The notes: generated by a model not told the origin, from the letters alone. A stretch of 64,000 bases of DNA from Paucidesulfovibrio longus DSM 6739 (GCF_000420485.1 NZ_ATVA01000011.1:310001-374000), one strand, 5' to 3'; positions 36,453-44,982 are shown, counted from the stretch's first letter. Program-made: numbers and translations.

Positions 36453-37372
36453 TGCGCCGCTCCGGGATGGGGCATCTGCAAGGTGGTGAAGTAGAGCATG
36501 CCCACGACCCCGGCCACCAGGGCCACGGCCAGGACCACGCGCCAGGGCTGGGTCCGGTGGATGGCCGCGCAGCCGATGATGGAGATGGGCAGGCTCCAGA
36601 GCCAGCCCACGAGGTAGCCGTAGGGCAGCACGCTGAGAATCAGGGGGGCGTAGGAGTATGCCGTAGCCCGGAAGGTGGCCTCAAAGCCGCGCGGCGCGGC
36701 GCGCAGCAGCACGAGCACGCCGTGGAGCACTCCGGTGCTGAGGAAGAGGTTGACCACGAACATCATCGGCAAGACCCCGAACAGGAAGAGCGGGTCGGCC
36801 TGACCCGCGCCCACGTCGGTGTCGAGCATGGTCATGCCCGGCGCCAGCTTGGAAAGGGCGGGCAGTCCGGCGAAATTCCAGAACAGGCTCAGGATCAGGT
36901 AGAATTCGAAGAGCAGCAGCGCAAAGACCAGAGGCCGCGCCAGTCCTTTTAGGGGCATGACCTCGAAGAACAGCCGGGGCGAGAGCATGGCTCTTTTGAT
37001 GGTCTGCGCCATGCCGGGGAAGAATCCGTAGTGCTCCAGGTCTTCGAAGGGCGGCAGCAGATCCGGGATTCCCGCTTTGACTTCGTGCAGGGGAACAGGT
37101 CCGGACGCGGGGCGGTCATGCAGATGCCCGTCCGGTCCGTAGAAGCGTTGCGGCTGTTCCTGAGCCTGCTCCTGGGGCTTTTCAGCTTCCGAAAGCTGGA
37201 AATCGTCCGCGTCGAGGCTGCGGAAACGGAATTTCTCGCCGCATTTCGGGCAGGTGGCCATTTCGCTGCGTTCGGGGATCTTTTCGTCCGGTATTTCCCG
37301 GCTGAATCCGCAATGGGGGCAATTGATCTGCATGCTCATGGTTGCGCCGCTCGGAGCGGGCGTCTGTTTCAT
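36449..37372 (-). CDS. Zinc-ribbon Yip1-like membrane protein
   Basis: 307 residues. Near the N terminus is a MJ0042-type zinc ribbon (CPHCGFSREIPDEKIPERS, then CPKCG), then a cytosolic linker and, from about residue 140, five hydrophobic helices typical of Yip1-like proteins. The ribbon begins at residue 18 from ATG 37372; ATGs at 37339 and 37333 are plausible alternative starts. Function unknown. Confidence 0.75.
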   Translation of the reverse strand: MKQTPAPSGATMSMQINCPHCGFSREIPDEKIPERSEMATCPKCGEKFRFRSLDADDFQLSEAEKPQEQAQEQPQRFYGPDGHLHDRPASGPVPLHEVKAGIPDLLPPFEDLEHYGFFPGMAQTIKRAMLSPRLFFEVMPLKGLARPLVFALLLFEFYLILSLFWNFAGLPALSKLAPGMTMLDTDVGAGQADPLFLFGVLPMMFVVNLFLSTGVLHGVLVLLRAAPRGFEATFRATAYSYAPLILSVLPYGYLVGWLWSLPISIIGCAAIHRTQPWRVVLAVALVAGVVGMLYFTTLQMPHPGAAQ

Positions 37373-37439
37373 GTTCTCTGTATCAATGGCGTCTCATACG
37401 TGAGATCGCGCGGGGACGCAACCGGATCCGGCCGGCGCG

Positions 37440-38678
37440 TCAGGCCGGGAACTGCGGCAACAGCAGCACTTGAAGCTCGTTGCAGAGCAGGTTGGCCCGT
37501 CGGAACCGCGACAGAGGCAGGTTGGGGAACTCCTCGTTGAGCCTGTGCCGCAGCTTGCCCCCGGAGGCCTTGTCGAAAAGCGCCAGCTTTTCGCGCAGGG
37601 CTTCCGGCTTTTTGTGCAGGTGGGAATAATGCAGGATGGGCGCGTCGAGCACGAGGCCCGTGCGTCCGGAAATCCCGGTCAGGCGCTCATGCACCGGGTT
37701 TTCGAAACGCAGTCCCGGCTGGTTGCGGAAGAGCCGAAGCTGCTGGTCGGGCCAGAGGCCGTAGCCCGCGCGGCAATGCTCGGCGTCCGGGGTGAAGGTC
37801 AGGCGCGGGAAGAACCAAGCCTGGACTCCGCGCACAGGAAAGAGGCCGGGCAGGAGCGTCCAGTGGTCCTCGGAGAACCGTTCGTCTCCATCCAGAAAGA
37901 GCACCCATTCGGCGGAGCACTCCGCGAGCATGCGGTTGCGCTGGGCGGCGAAATCTCCGTTCAGCGGCCGGGCGAACTGGCGCACCGGGCAGGCCGCGCT
38001 GATCGGCTTCTGGGGAACAGTATCCGCGTCCCAGATCACGATCAGTTCCTCGACCCAATCCGGGAATTGGGCGAAGAATTCCTCCAGACGCGGCTCGTCC
38101 GGATGCAGGACGCAGGCTGCGGAAAGGGACGGAGCCTGGACGGCGAAATGGCCGAAGGGGGTGCCGTTGATGGCTGCGTGGGGCTTGGCCAGGGTCAGGG
38201 TGCGTTGCAGGGACTGGCAGACCTCCCGTTCGTCCGGCCGAAGTTCCGGGTTCAGCTGGATGAGCGCGTCCGCAGGCAGGGCGTTTCCCTGCGCCAGCAG
38301 ATGGACGATGGCCCAGGGCGAGGAGTCGGCCAGGAGCTGGACCGGGCCGTCCGGAGTGCGCCAGCCCGCGTTGCCCGCTTCGAGCACGCCGCGCGCGCGT
38401 TCCGGGGAAAGCTCGCAAACCGTGAGCGCGGCTTCCGCGGGCAGGGATTGGGAAAGAATTTCGACCAGCTTTCCAGAGCCGAGCCCCAGGAGCACCAAAT
38501 GCCGCTTGCGGCTTTTCTCCAGGAGCCGCAAAAAGCGTTCGGCGGCCTGTTCCAGCTCCTCGGACGCGGGGGGCGCGGGCGGGGCTTCGGATTGCGGGGA
38601 GTCCTGCCAGGCGAAGGAGAGGATCTCGTCGGTGTAGGCGGCGAAGAGGTGCTTTTCGGAGTGCTTTTCAGGGCTCAC
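37440..38678 (-). CDS. Family 2-like glycosyltransferase with N-terminal extension
   Basis: 412 residues from GTG 38678, overlapping the upstream glycosyltransferase stop (GTGA). The C-terminal half is a GT-A glycosyltransferase of the WaaE/beta-glucosyltransferase type: NGDFAAQRNRMLAECSAEWVLFLDGDE, with the DGD metal motif, then NPVHERL. The first 130 residues contain LVLLGLGSGKLVEIL and resemble a Rossmann/methyltransferase-like fold. Next to fliS/fliD/flagellin; flagellin or LPS glycosylation is a guess from context. Confidence 0.8.
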   Translation of the reverse strand: MSPEKHSEKHLFAAYTDEILSFAWQDSPQSEAPPAPPASEELEQAAERFLRLLEKSRKRHLVLLGLGSGKLVEILSQSLPAEAALTVCELSPERARGVLEAGNAGWRTPDGPVQLLADSSPWAIVHLLAQGNALPADALIQLNPELRPDEREVCQSLQRTLTLAKPHAAINGTPFGHFAVQAPSLSAACVLHPDEPRLEEFFAQFPDWVEELIVIWDADTVPQKPISAACPVRQFARPLNGDFAAQRNRMLAECSAEWVLFLDGDERFSEDHWTLLPGLFPVRGVQAWFFPRLTFTPDAEHCRAGYGLWPDQQLRLFRNQPGLRFENPVHERLTGISGRTGLVLDAPILHYSHLHKKPEALREKLALFDKASGGKLRHRLNEEFPNLPLSRFRRANLLCNELQVLLLPQFPA

Positions 38679-39805
38679 GGGGTCTTTCCTTTGGCTTGGT
38701 TCGCGAGAATTTCGTCGTAGATGGCTTCCAGTTGCAGGGTCACGGTTTGCGCGCGGTAGAGCCGGGCGGCCTTTTGGCGTCCGGCCTCGCCCATGCGCCG
38801 GGCCAGCGCCGGATCGCCGAGCAGCCTGGCCACGGCCAGTCCGTATTCCTCGGCGTTTTCCGCCACGAATCCGGTCACCTCGTTGTCCACGAGTTCGACT
38901 TGGGCGTTGTCGCGCGGGGGCGGGCAGGGGTGCGTGACCACGGGCAGGCCGCAGGCCATGGCCTCGGCGATGACCAGCCCGAAGGACTCTCCCGTGTCGT
39001 TGGCGTGGGCCAGGACCGAGCAGCCGCCGTAAAATGCGGCCAGCTCCGCGTCCGTGCGCACGGGCGGCAGAAAGCGGACGCGTCCGGAAAGGCCGTTCCG
39101 GTCCACCCAGGCTTCGGCTTCGGGAATGCCGCCGATGATCCGGTATTCGAGGTTCGGCGCGGCGCGCAGGGCGTGGGGCAGAAAATCCAGCGCCAGGGGG
39201 GACCACTTGCCCTTGTCCGCGCGCGAGACGCGGCCGACCACGGGCCGCGAGAAATCCGGCCCGGCGGGCAGGGCCTGCGCGAAATCCGGCCCGGCGGGCA
39301 GGGCCTGCGCGAAATCCGGCCCGGCGGGCAGGGCCTGCGCGAAAAAGTCGGTGTCCACGGGATTGTAGAGCACGCCGTAGGCGGGCGGTTCGACCGGGAC
39401 GCCGTGCAATGCCGCGAAGCGTCTTGCGCAGAAGTGGGAGACGAAGAGGTGGCGGGTCACGGCGCGGCCGGACGGGCTGGGATCGAAGCGGCCGAAAACG
39501 TTGGTCTCCACCACGGGAGCGCCGTAATTGCGCAGCGGCCGCATGAGTTCCGGTTCGGGCCAGCCCGCGCGGTGCACGTGCACGAGGCGCGGCCGGACCC
39601 GCTGAAGCACCTGGAACAAATCGGGCTGGATGTGCGTGGCAACGCCCGCGGCGCGAAGCATCTCCCCGCGCTCGCCGTCGCGCGGGCTGTAGACGACGGC
39701 TTCCCAGCGGCGGCTCAGGTGGGTGGCGAAGAGCTGCATCACCTTTTCCGTGCCGCCGAGGCCGAGGGACTTGGCGATGTGCAGAACGCGGATCGGTTCG
39801 GACAT
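38675..39805 (-). CDS. Family 4-like glycosyltransferase with internal repeat
   Basis: 376-residue GT-B fold enzyme. N-terminal Rossmann: VLHIAKSLGLGGTEKVMQLFA; C-terminal donor-binding half: YNPVDTDFF, VGRVSRADKGKW, and the EX7E-like GESFGLVIAEAMACGLPVV. Between the halves the decapeptide AQALPAGPDF occurs three times in tandem. It overlaps the second glycosyltransferase by 4 bases. No transmembrane segment. Confidence 0.88.
   Translation of the reverse strand: MSEPIRVLHIAKSLGLGGTEKVMQLFATHLSRRWEAVVYSPRDGERGEMLRAAGVATHIQPDLFQVLQRVRPRLVHVHRAGWPEPELMRPLRNYGAPVVETNVFGRFDPSPSGRAVTRHLFVSHFCARRFAALHGVPVEPPAYGVLYNPVDTDFFAQALPAGPDFAQALPAGPDFAQALPAGPDFSRPVVGRVSRADKGKWSPLALDFLPHALRAAPNLEYRIIGGIPEAEAWVDRNGLSGRVRFLPPVRTDAELAAFYGGCSVLAHANDTGESFGLVIAEAMACGLPVVTHPCPPPRDNAQVELVDNEVTGFVAENAEEYGLAVARLLGDPALARRMGEAGRQKAARLYRAQTVTLQLEAIYDEILANQAKGKTP
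39251..39340. repeat. Three identical 30-bp tandem repeats inside the glycosyltransferase gene
   Basis: The same 30-base unit is present at 39251-39280, 39281-39310 and 39311-39340 with no mismatches, each encoding AQALPAGPDF in frame. Loss of units would keep the frame, so copy number can vary without breaking the gene. Confidence 0.95.
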
Positions 39806-39864
39806 GGTTGCAAAACCACATGGCTCATTTCGCGGGTCTTGGCAAGACGATCCCGCAAAAGAGA

Positions 39865-39891
39865 AACGGGCCGGAACTCGTCCGGCCCGTT
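39865..39891 (-). terminator. Intrinsic terminator after fliS
   Basis: AACGGGCCGGA (39865-39875), loop ACTCG, TCCGGCCCGTT (39881-39891), followed on the minus strand by TCTCTTTT. It starts 3 bases beyond the fliS stop and separates fliDS from the glycosyltransferases. Confidence 0.88.
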
Positions 39892-39893
39892 GG

Positions 39894-40598
39894 TTAGAGC
39901 GAATTGTTGTAGGCGGAAGCTGCCCGCTGCCGAAGCAGGTTCACCGACTTGGAGAGCGAGGTCTGGGCCGGTTGCTGTTCCTTTTGCGGCTGCTGCGGCT
40001 GGGCCGGTTTCGGCGGGGCCGCCTGGGGCTTGTCCGCCGGGGACTTGTCCGCCGGGGGCTTGGCCGCGTCCGGCTGCGCCTGCGCCTTTCCGGTTTCGGG
40101 CCGGGGCGGTTGCGCCTGGGGCTGCGCGGGCTGCTGCGTCGCTTCGGCATTCTGCTGCTGCGCCGCTGCGGCCGCTCCCATGGCGGCCATGCGGTTCAGA
40201 CCGGCCATGGCCTGTCCGTTGGCGCGCTTTTCCGCTTCCGGCACGATCTGGGCGTAGGCGGAGCGGATGTTGGTCAGGATGTTCAGCACCTCGTCGATCA
40301 TGCGCACGTCCATCTTCAGGTTGGCCTTGGCCAGCCGGATGTTGCAGAACATGTACAGCGAGTCCAGGTTGTCCGCCAGCTTGCCGCCCTTGTCGCGGTT
40401 CAGGCTGTTGGCCAGCTCGCTGATGATGTCCATGGCGCGCGAGATCAGGATGCCCTTCTTGGCGTAGTCCTTGGCCTCGATGCGTTCCTTGGCCTGCTTG
40501 AGAAACTTGATGGCCGCGTCGTAAAGCATGACCAGCAGTTGTCCCTGGGAGGTGGTGGTCACCTGGGTCGCGAGGTAGGCGTGTGCGGCCTTGCTCAT
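39894..40598 (-). CDS. fliS: Flagellar export chaperone FliS with long tail
   Basis: Binds flagellin C termini in the cytoplasm before export. The first 125 residues are the FliS four-helix domain (AYLATQVTTTSQGQLLVMLYDAAIKFLKQAK, LNRDKGGKLADNLDSLYMF). Residues about 145-220 are an unusual P/A/Q/K-rich tail, then SLSKSVNLLRQRAASAY. FliS is usually about 130 residues; this one has 234. It follows fliD by 27 bases. Confidence 0.92.
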   Translation of the reverse strand: MSKAAHAYLATQVTTTSQGQLLVMLYDAAIKFLKQAKERIEAKDYAKKGILISRAMDIISELANSLNRDKGGKLADNLDSLYMFCNIRLAKANLKMDVRMIDEVLNILTNIRSAYAQIVPEAEKRANGQAMAGLNRMAAMGAAAAAQQQNAEATQQPAQPQAQPPRPETGKAQAQPDAAKPPADKSPADKPQAAPPKPAQPQQPQKEQQPAQTSLSKSVNLLRQRAASAYNNSL

Positions 40599-40625
40599 TC
40601 TTCACTTCCTCCGCTGACGTTTCGG

Positions 40626-42422
40626 TTAGGAGCTGGACAGTTGGCTGATCTGGCTTGTGAGCTGCGCGGATTGCCCTTCGTAGTTGCCGAGCAGGGCGTC
40701 GAGCCGGGCGAACTTTTCACGCAGATTGCGTTCCATCTGGTCGATGCGGTTTTCTTCATAGGCGATCTTGTCATCGATCATGTCCATGATGTCTTCGTAG
40801 TTGTCTTCAAGGATGTGCAGGGGGCCTTCGGTCTTGTTGGTCAGCGCCTTGAGCTCCTTGACCATTTCTCCGGTCTTGCCGCGCTTGAGCACGGCCAGGG
40901 GATAGTCGTCTTCGCTCGTGCCCGAGGGAGGGTAGGTGCCCTGGGCGAGGTTGAGGACGTTGAGCACCAGACCGGCCGAGGGGTTCTGCTCCACCTTCCT
41001 GTCGCCGATGTTGATCTTGTGGGACTGCGACGTGATCTGGTGGGTCGTGTTGTCGATCCCTGCCGGGTATCCGTTGATCCAGGCTTCGGTGATGTTGCCG
41101 CTGGCGTCCACCGAGTACTTGACCTTATACGAACCGGCCTCGGTGATTCCGTCGATGTGCGAATAGTAGCTGACGTTGTTGGTATTGTAGACGCCGCCCT
41201 CGTCCTTCGCGCTGAACAGGCGGGCCACGGCGTCCGTGTCCGCGTTCAGGGCGATATCGAGCTTTTCCTCGTCGAGCACGAGCAGGCCCGCCGTGGGCGA
41301 GTTCTCGTCCGCGTCGGTGAGGATGCCGATCTGGGAGAGCGAGGATATGACGTCGCCCTGCGGCGTGCTCCCGGTGTCGTCGTAGTAGAAGAAGCCCAAG
41401 CCCTTGTCCGCGACGATGCTCTTGAGCTTCTGGGAAATGATGTCCACGCCGTAGTTGCCTGTGAGCAGCGAGCCCGTTTGCTTCACGGAGTCGAACTTGG
41501 TGATGCTCTGGATGTACTTGCGGACCTCGTTGACCTGGGTCACGAAGGTGCGCACGTTTTCCTTCAGGGATTCCCGGTCCGTGTCCACGATCAGGGAGAT
41601 GTCCGATCCGGGCGCGGCGCCCCTGAGGTTCAGGGTCAGGCCGTCGATGATGCCCGTGACCGTGTTCGAGGCGTTGGAAATCCAGCTGCCCGAGGGCCAG
41701 CCGTTGACCCGAATCTGGGAGTTCTGGTTGATCTGGGTCTGGTCGAAGTCCCCGGATGTGAATCCCGTCAGGGTGGTTCCCGCGCCTATGGAAAGATCGG
41801 CGTCCGCTCCGAGGTCCATGCCCCGGAACTGGAGAAACGATTCCGTGCCGTTGGAAATGATGCTGGCCTTGACTCCGGGGTTTTCCGGGTCGTTGTTGAT
41901 CAGGTTCTTCAGGCCTTCGAGCGTGGTGTCCTTCGGGACGCTGAGGGAATAGTCGGTTCCCTTGTAGTTGTATGCGAAAACGCGGCTTCCGCCGGAGTTC
42001 AGCACGGTGTCCGTGGCCGCGTAGCCGTTCTGGTTGGTCAAAATGGCGTTCTGGGCGAGCTGGTTGACCTGCACGGTATGCGCCGCTGCCTGCGCCGAGC
42101 TGTCCGCCGTGGCGGTGAGCACGCTGCTGGAGGTGCTGGACACGCTCTTGGTCATGAACTCGTTGATGGTGTCCATGCCTTCCAGCGTGGTCTTCAGCGA
42201 GAGCATCTTCGTGTTCAGCTCTTTGAAGGCGTCCACCTTGGACTGCCAGGAGGCCTTCCATGTCTCGAGACTCGTGACGCGGTTGCGTTCGACCTTGATG
42301 AGCCCGTCGATCAACGAGTTGAAGTCCGTCCCGTTGCCGAGGCCTGCGAAGTTGATCTGGCCGGAGGCATACGACGAAGTGGTCGCGGTATCCAGCGAAC
42401 TGGCTGATGCGGCATAACTCAT
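40626..42422 (-). CDS. fliD: Flagellar filament cap protein FliD
   Basis: Caps the filament and folds incoming flagellin. The 598-residue product has the FliD N-terminal pattern (INFAGLGNGTDFNSLIDGLIKVERNRV) with VNQLAQNAILT, and the C-terminal helical region EENRIDQMERNLREKFARLDALLGNYEGQ. A sigma54-type promoter lies 54 bases upstream; first gene of fliD-fliS. Confidence 0.95.
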   Translation of the reverse strand: MSYAASASSLDTATTSSYASGQINFAGLGNGTDFNSLIDGLIKVERNRVTSLETWKASWQSKVDAFKELNTKMLSLKTTLEGMDTINEFMTKSVSSTSSSVLTATADSSAQAAAHTVQVNQLAQNAILTNQNGYAATDTVLNSGGSRVFAYNYKGTDYSLSVPKDTTLEGLKNLINNDPENPGVKASIISNGTESFLQFRGMDLGADADLSIGAGTTLTGFTSGDFDQTQINQNSQIRVNGWPSGSWISNASNTVTGIIDGLTLNLRGAAPGSDISLIVDTDRESLKENVRTFVTQVNEVRKYIQSITKFDSVKQTGSLLTGNYGVDIISQKLKSIVADKGLGFFYYDDTGSTPQGDVISSLSQIGILTDADENSPTAGLLVLDEEKLDIALNADTDAVARLFSAKDEGGVYNTNNVSYYSHIDGITEAGSYKVKYSVDASGNITEAWINGYPAGIDNTTHQITSQSHKINIGDRKVEQNPSAGLVLNVLNLAQGTYPPSGTSEDDYPLAVLKRGKTGEMVKELKALTNKTEGPLHILEDNYEDIMDMIDDKIAYEENRIDQMERNLREKFARLDALLGNYEGQSAQLTSQISQLSSS

Positions 42423-42475
42423 GAGTGTCCTGCCTTGGGCAAAATTTTCCGGGTCTGGTTATCCGCTCCAGAGGT

Positions 42476-42491
42476 TGCAAGTGAAGTGCCA
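42476..42491 (-). promoter_or_regulatory. Sigma54 (RpoN) promoter of fliDS
   Basis: On the minus strand TGGCACTTCACTTGCA matches the -24/-12 consensus TGGCAC-N5-TTGCA exactly, with correct GG-to-GC spacing. Placed 54 bases before the fliD start. Confidence 0.85.
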
Positions 42492-42502
42492 GGAAAGAGA
42501 AG

Positions 42503-42532
42503 GGCCGGACCGCCCCGTGAGGCGATCCGGCC
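42503..42532 (-). terminator. Terminator after flagellin gene
   Basis: GGCCGGACCGCC (42503-42514) pairs with GGCGATCCGGCC (42521-42532) with one G-U pair on the minus strand. The tract after it (CTTCTCTTTCC) is only moderately T-rich. 43 bases past the flagellin stop. Confidence 0.7.
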
Positions 42533-42575
42533 TGCCTTGGCTCGCCCTTGGCCGGGTCGAGCGTTCCGTTCAGCC

Positions 42576-43472
42576 TTAGCCGCCGATGAGCTGGAGGGCC
42601 ATACGCGGCAGCGAGTTGGCCTGGGACAGCATGGCGACCGCGGACTGGGTCAGAATCTGCGAGCGGACGAACTCCGTCATTTCGCTGGCCACGTCCACGT
42701 CCGAGATGCGGGACTCGGCGGCCGACAGGTTCTCGGCCTGGACGTTCAGCGTGGTGATGGTGTTCTCCAGACGGTTCTGCAGAGCTCCCAGGCTGGCGCG
42801 GATCTTGTCCTTGGACACGATGGCGTTCTTCAGGGCCACCAGGGACTGCTGGGCCAGGGCCTGCGTGGAGATGGAGCGGCCGTTGGCGGTGGTGGCGCCG
42901 AGGCCGACACCCAGCGCGGAAGCGGTGGAGGTGCCGATGGAGACGTAGTAGTAGTCCTCGGCGCTGTCGTTCTCGGTTCCGAAGTGGACCTTCAGCGGAC
43001 CGGAAGAAACCAGCCCGGCGCCGCTGTGGGCGGAGTTCGCGCCCGAAAGGTTGCCGTTGAGCAGGTAGATGCCGTTGAAGTCGGTGGAGTTGGCGATACG
43101 GGTGATTTCCGAAGCCATGGCCTGATACTCGGAGTCGATGATCAGACGCTGGGCCGAGGTGTAGGTACCCGTGGAGGCCTGCTCTGCGAGTTCCTTCATG
43201 CGGATGAGCTTTTCGTCGATGACGCCGAGGGCGCCGTCCGCAGTCTGGATCAGGGAGATGGCGTCGTTGGCGTTGCGCACGCCCTGCTGGAGAGCCTTGA
43301 CGTCGGCGCGCATCAGCTCGCGAATCGCCAGACCGGCGGCGTCGTCGGCCGCGGTGGTGATGCGCAGGCCCGAAGACAGGCGCGCGGTGGACTTGCTCAG
43401 CGCACCGTAGGACGAGCTCAGGTTGCGCGCGGCGTTCATGGCCATCAAGTTGTGGTTGATAACGAGGGACAT
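42576..43472 (-). CDS. Flagellin
   Basis: Filament subunit, 298 residues from ATG 43472 with AAGGAGG 6 bases upstream; an extension to 43538 is rejected. The conserved D0/D1 ends are present: SLVINHNLMAMNAARNL and LSSGLRITTAADDAAGLAIRE at the N terminus, SLGALQNRLENTI and AVAMLSQANSLPRMALQLI at the C terminus. The central surface domain is short. Transcribed from a sigma28-type promoter. Confidence 0.96.
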   Translation of the reverse strand: MSLVINHNLMAMNAARNLSSSYGALSKSTARLSSGLRITTAADDAAGLAIRELMRADVKALQQGVRNANDAISLIQTADGALGVIDEKLIRMKELAEQASTGTYTSAQRLIIDSEYQAMASEITRIANSTDFNGIYLLNGNLSGANSAHSGAGLVSSGPLKVHFGTENDSAEDYYYVSIGTSTASALGVGLGATTANGRSISTQALAQQSLVALKNAIVSKDKIRASLGALQNRLENTITTLNVQAENLSAAESRISDVDVASEMTEFVRSQILTQSAVAMLSQANSLPRMALQLIGG

Positions 43473-43559
43473 GGTTTCCTCCTTGAAATGGTTTCGGCTT
43501 CCTTGCCTGTTGGATGTGGGCGATTCTCCGCCGCCCATTTCCGTCTTGAGTTGCTTTAG

Positions 43560-43586
43560 TTATCGACGGCAGCCTAGAAAACTTTA
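43560..43586 (-). promoter_or_regulatory. Sigma28 (FliA) promoter of flagellin
   Basis: On the minus strand TAAAGTTT (43579-43586), 11-base spacer, GTCGATAA (43560-43567). This matches TAAAGTTT-N11-GCCGATAA with one mismatch. The leader to the ATG would be about 80 bases. Confidence 0.85.
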
Positions 43587-43673
43587 GAGGAATGAATGTT
43601 CTTTTTATGCACGTTTCGCGTTGCGGCGGGCTGGGGCGAAGGCGCGGGCGGGGCGGCTCCGCGCCGGGGAACT

Positions 43674-43689
43674 TGGCACGATACGTGCT
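43674..43689 (+). promoter_or_regulatory. Candidate sigma54 promoter of the HDOD gene
   Basis: TGGCACGATACGTGCT matches TGGCACG-N4-TTGCW except for one base (GTGC for TTGC), with correct GG to GC spacing. 55 bases upstream of the ATG at 43744. Confidence 0.6.
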
Positions 43690-43743
43690 TTTCTTCGTGT
43701 GCGCGTCGTTTTGCCGACGCCGATTCACTCGAAGGAGAGACAC

Positions 43744-44982
43744 ATGCATCAAGATCATCGGCCGGGACTTGACCTCCGGCTCCGTTCCAGCTCCGGCGTT
43801 TCGACTTTTGCGGGGCGTTCCGCCTGTTCGCAGCCGCCCGCGCAGAGCGGGGACGAAAGCGCGTCCCTTGCGCTTCGCCCCTTGCAGCCTCCCTACGACG
43901 TGGATGCGCTGTTTCGCGACATGGACGCCCTGGCGCGCGAAAGCCCGGAACGGGACGAGGCGCTCCGGGAGCGCGGCAGAAGGGTTCTGGTGCAGGCCCG
44001 CGAGGCCGTGAATCTCGCCTACAGGCATAATTTCCCGCTGCATCCCTTCCTGGTCGAATCGAGACATTGCGCTCTGGAACAGGCCGTGCGCGACATCCTG
44101 GCGGGTCGTTCGCACACCGTACCCCAGGACTTGGCCGCCGCAACGGAATCGGATCCGGCGGCGCGCATCGCGGCGGGCGTCGAGCGGGCGCAGTTTTCCG
44201 AAGAATATTTCCGCATCACCGAAGCCATGAACGCCAAGGTCAGCAACGCGGCCCGCGTTGCCGAGGCGGTATCCAAGGACGGCCTGCTCTCCGCCATGCT
44301 CCTGCGGCTGGTGAACAGCCCGTTCTACGGCCTTGGCTCGCACGTGGACACGCTCCAGCGGGCCGTGGCCTTCACCGGGTTCAACGAGCTTTCCGCCCTG
44401 GCTCTGGCTGTTTCAGCCGTGCGCCATTTCCGCTCCGACGAGGACGGCGGCTCCGTTCCTGCCGGATTTTGGCGGCGGTCCATCATTTGCGGCGTGCTTG
44501 CCAAGCTTTTGGCGCGCCGCGCCGGATTGAGCGGGGAATGGTTCTTCGTGGCCGGGCTGCTGCACGACATGGGCGGGATCACGGCCCGGCGAGCGGTTCC
44601 TGTTCTGTTCGGGCAACTGGCCGAGACGATCCGCCGGGGCGACGCGCATCCGGAAAAGGCCGAAGCGCTCCTGCTCGGCAGATCGACCGCCGACATCGGC
44701 GCGAGTCTGCTGCGGCGCTGGGGCATGGTCGAGGAGCTGGCGGGGCTGGTGGAGAATCGCCGCGCGCCGGGCCGCGTGGGCTATGAGCCCGGCGTGTGCG
44801 TGCTGCACCTTGCGGAAATCCTGGCGACGGCCATGACGGTGGCCCTGCCCGAAACCATGGCGCTGCCGCGCCTGGATCCGCTGGCGCTGGAGGCGCTGGG
44901 GCTGGCCCCCTGCGAGCCTGCGGGCCTGCTGGAGCAGGCCGTTGAGGACGCCGCCGGGGTGCTCGGCGCGCTCTTTTCCTGA
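43744..44982 (+). CDS. HDOD-domain signalling protein
   Basis: 412 residues from ATG 43744 (GAAGGAGAGA upstream). Residues about 140-340 form an HDOD domain: VSKDGLLSAMLLRLVNSPFYGL, then VAGLLHDMGG. The N-terminal 100 residues are unassigned. HDOD proteins are non-enzymatic or degenerate HD proteins that relay signals, often to motility or c-di-GMP circuits. It is divergent from flagellin and has a sigma54-like promoter, suggesting a role in motility regulation. Confidence 0.85.
   Translation: MHQDHRPGLDLRLRSSSGVSTFAGRSACSQPPAQSGDESASLALRPLQPPYDVDALFRDMDALARESPERDEALRERGRRVLVQAREAVNLAYRHNFPLHPFLVESRHCALEQAVRDILAGRSHTVPQDLAAATESDPAARIAAGVERAQFSEEYFRITEAMNAKVSNAARVAEAVSKDGLLSAMLLRLVNSPFYGLGSHVDTLQRAVAFTGFNELSALALAVSAVRHFRSDEDGGSVPAGFWRRSIICGVLAKLLARRAGLSGEWFFVAGLLHDMGGITARRAVPVLFGQLAETIRRGDAHPEKAEALLLGRSTADIGASLLRRWGMVEELAGLVENRRAPGRVGYEPGVCVLHLAEILATAMTVALPETMALPRLDPLALEALGLAPCEPAGLLEQAVEDAAGVLGALFS

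Noticed and set aside
39251-39340. CRISPR-like direct repeats
   Set aside because: The three 30-bp units are directly adjacent without spacers and lie in frame within a glycosyltransferase gene.
39723-42407. An 894-codon plus-strand open frame over fliS and fliD
   Set aside because: Shadow of real minus-strand genes; composition biased to V, G, H, R and no recognisable domain.
41125-44343. A 1072-codon open frame on the minus strand through flagellin and fliD
   Set aside because: It is the wrong frame of fliD and flagellin; the true frames carry clear FliD and flagellin motifs.
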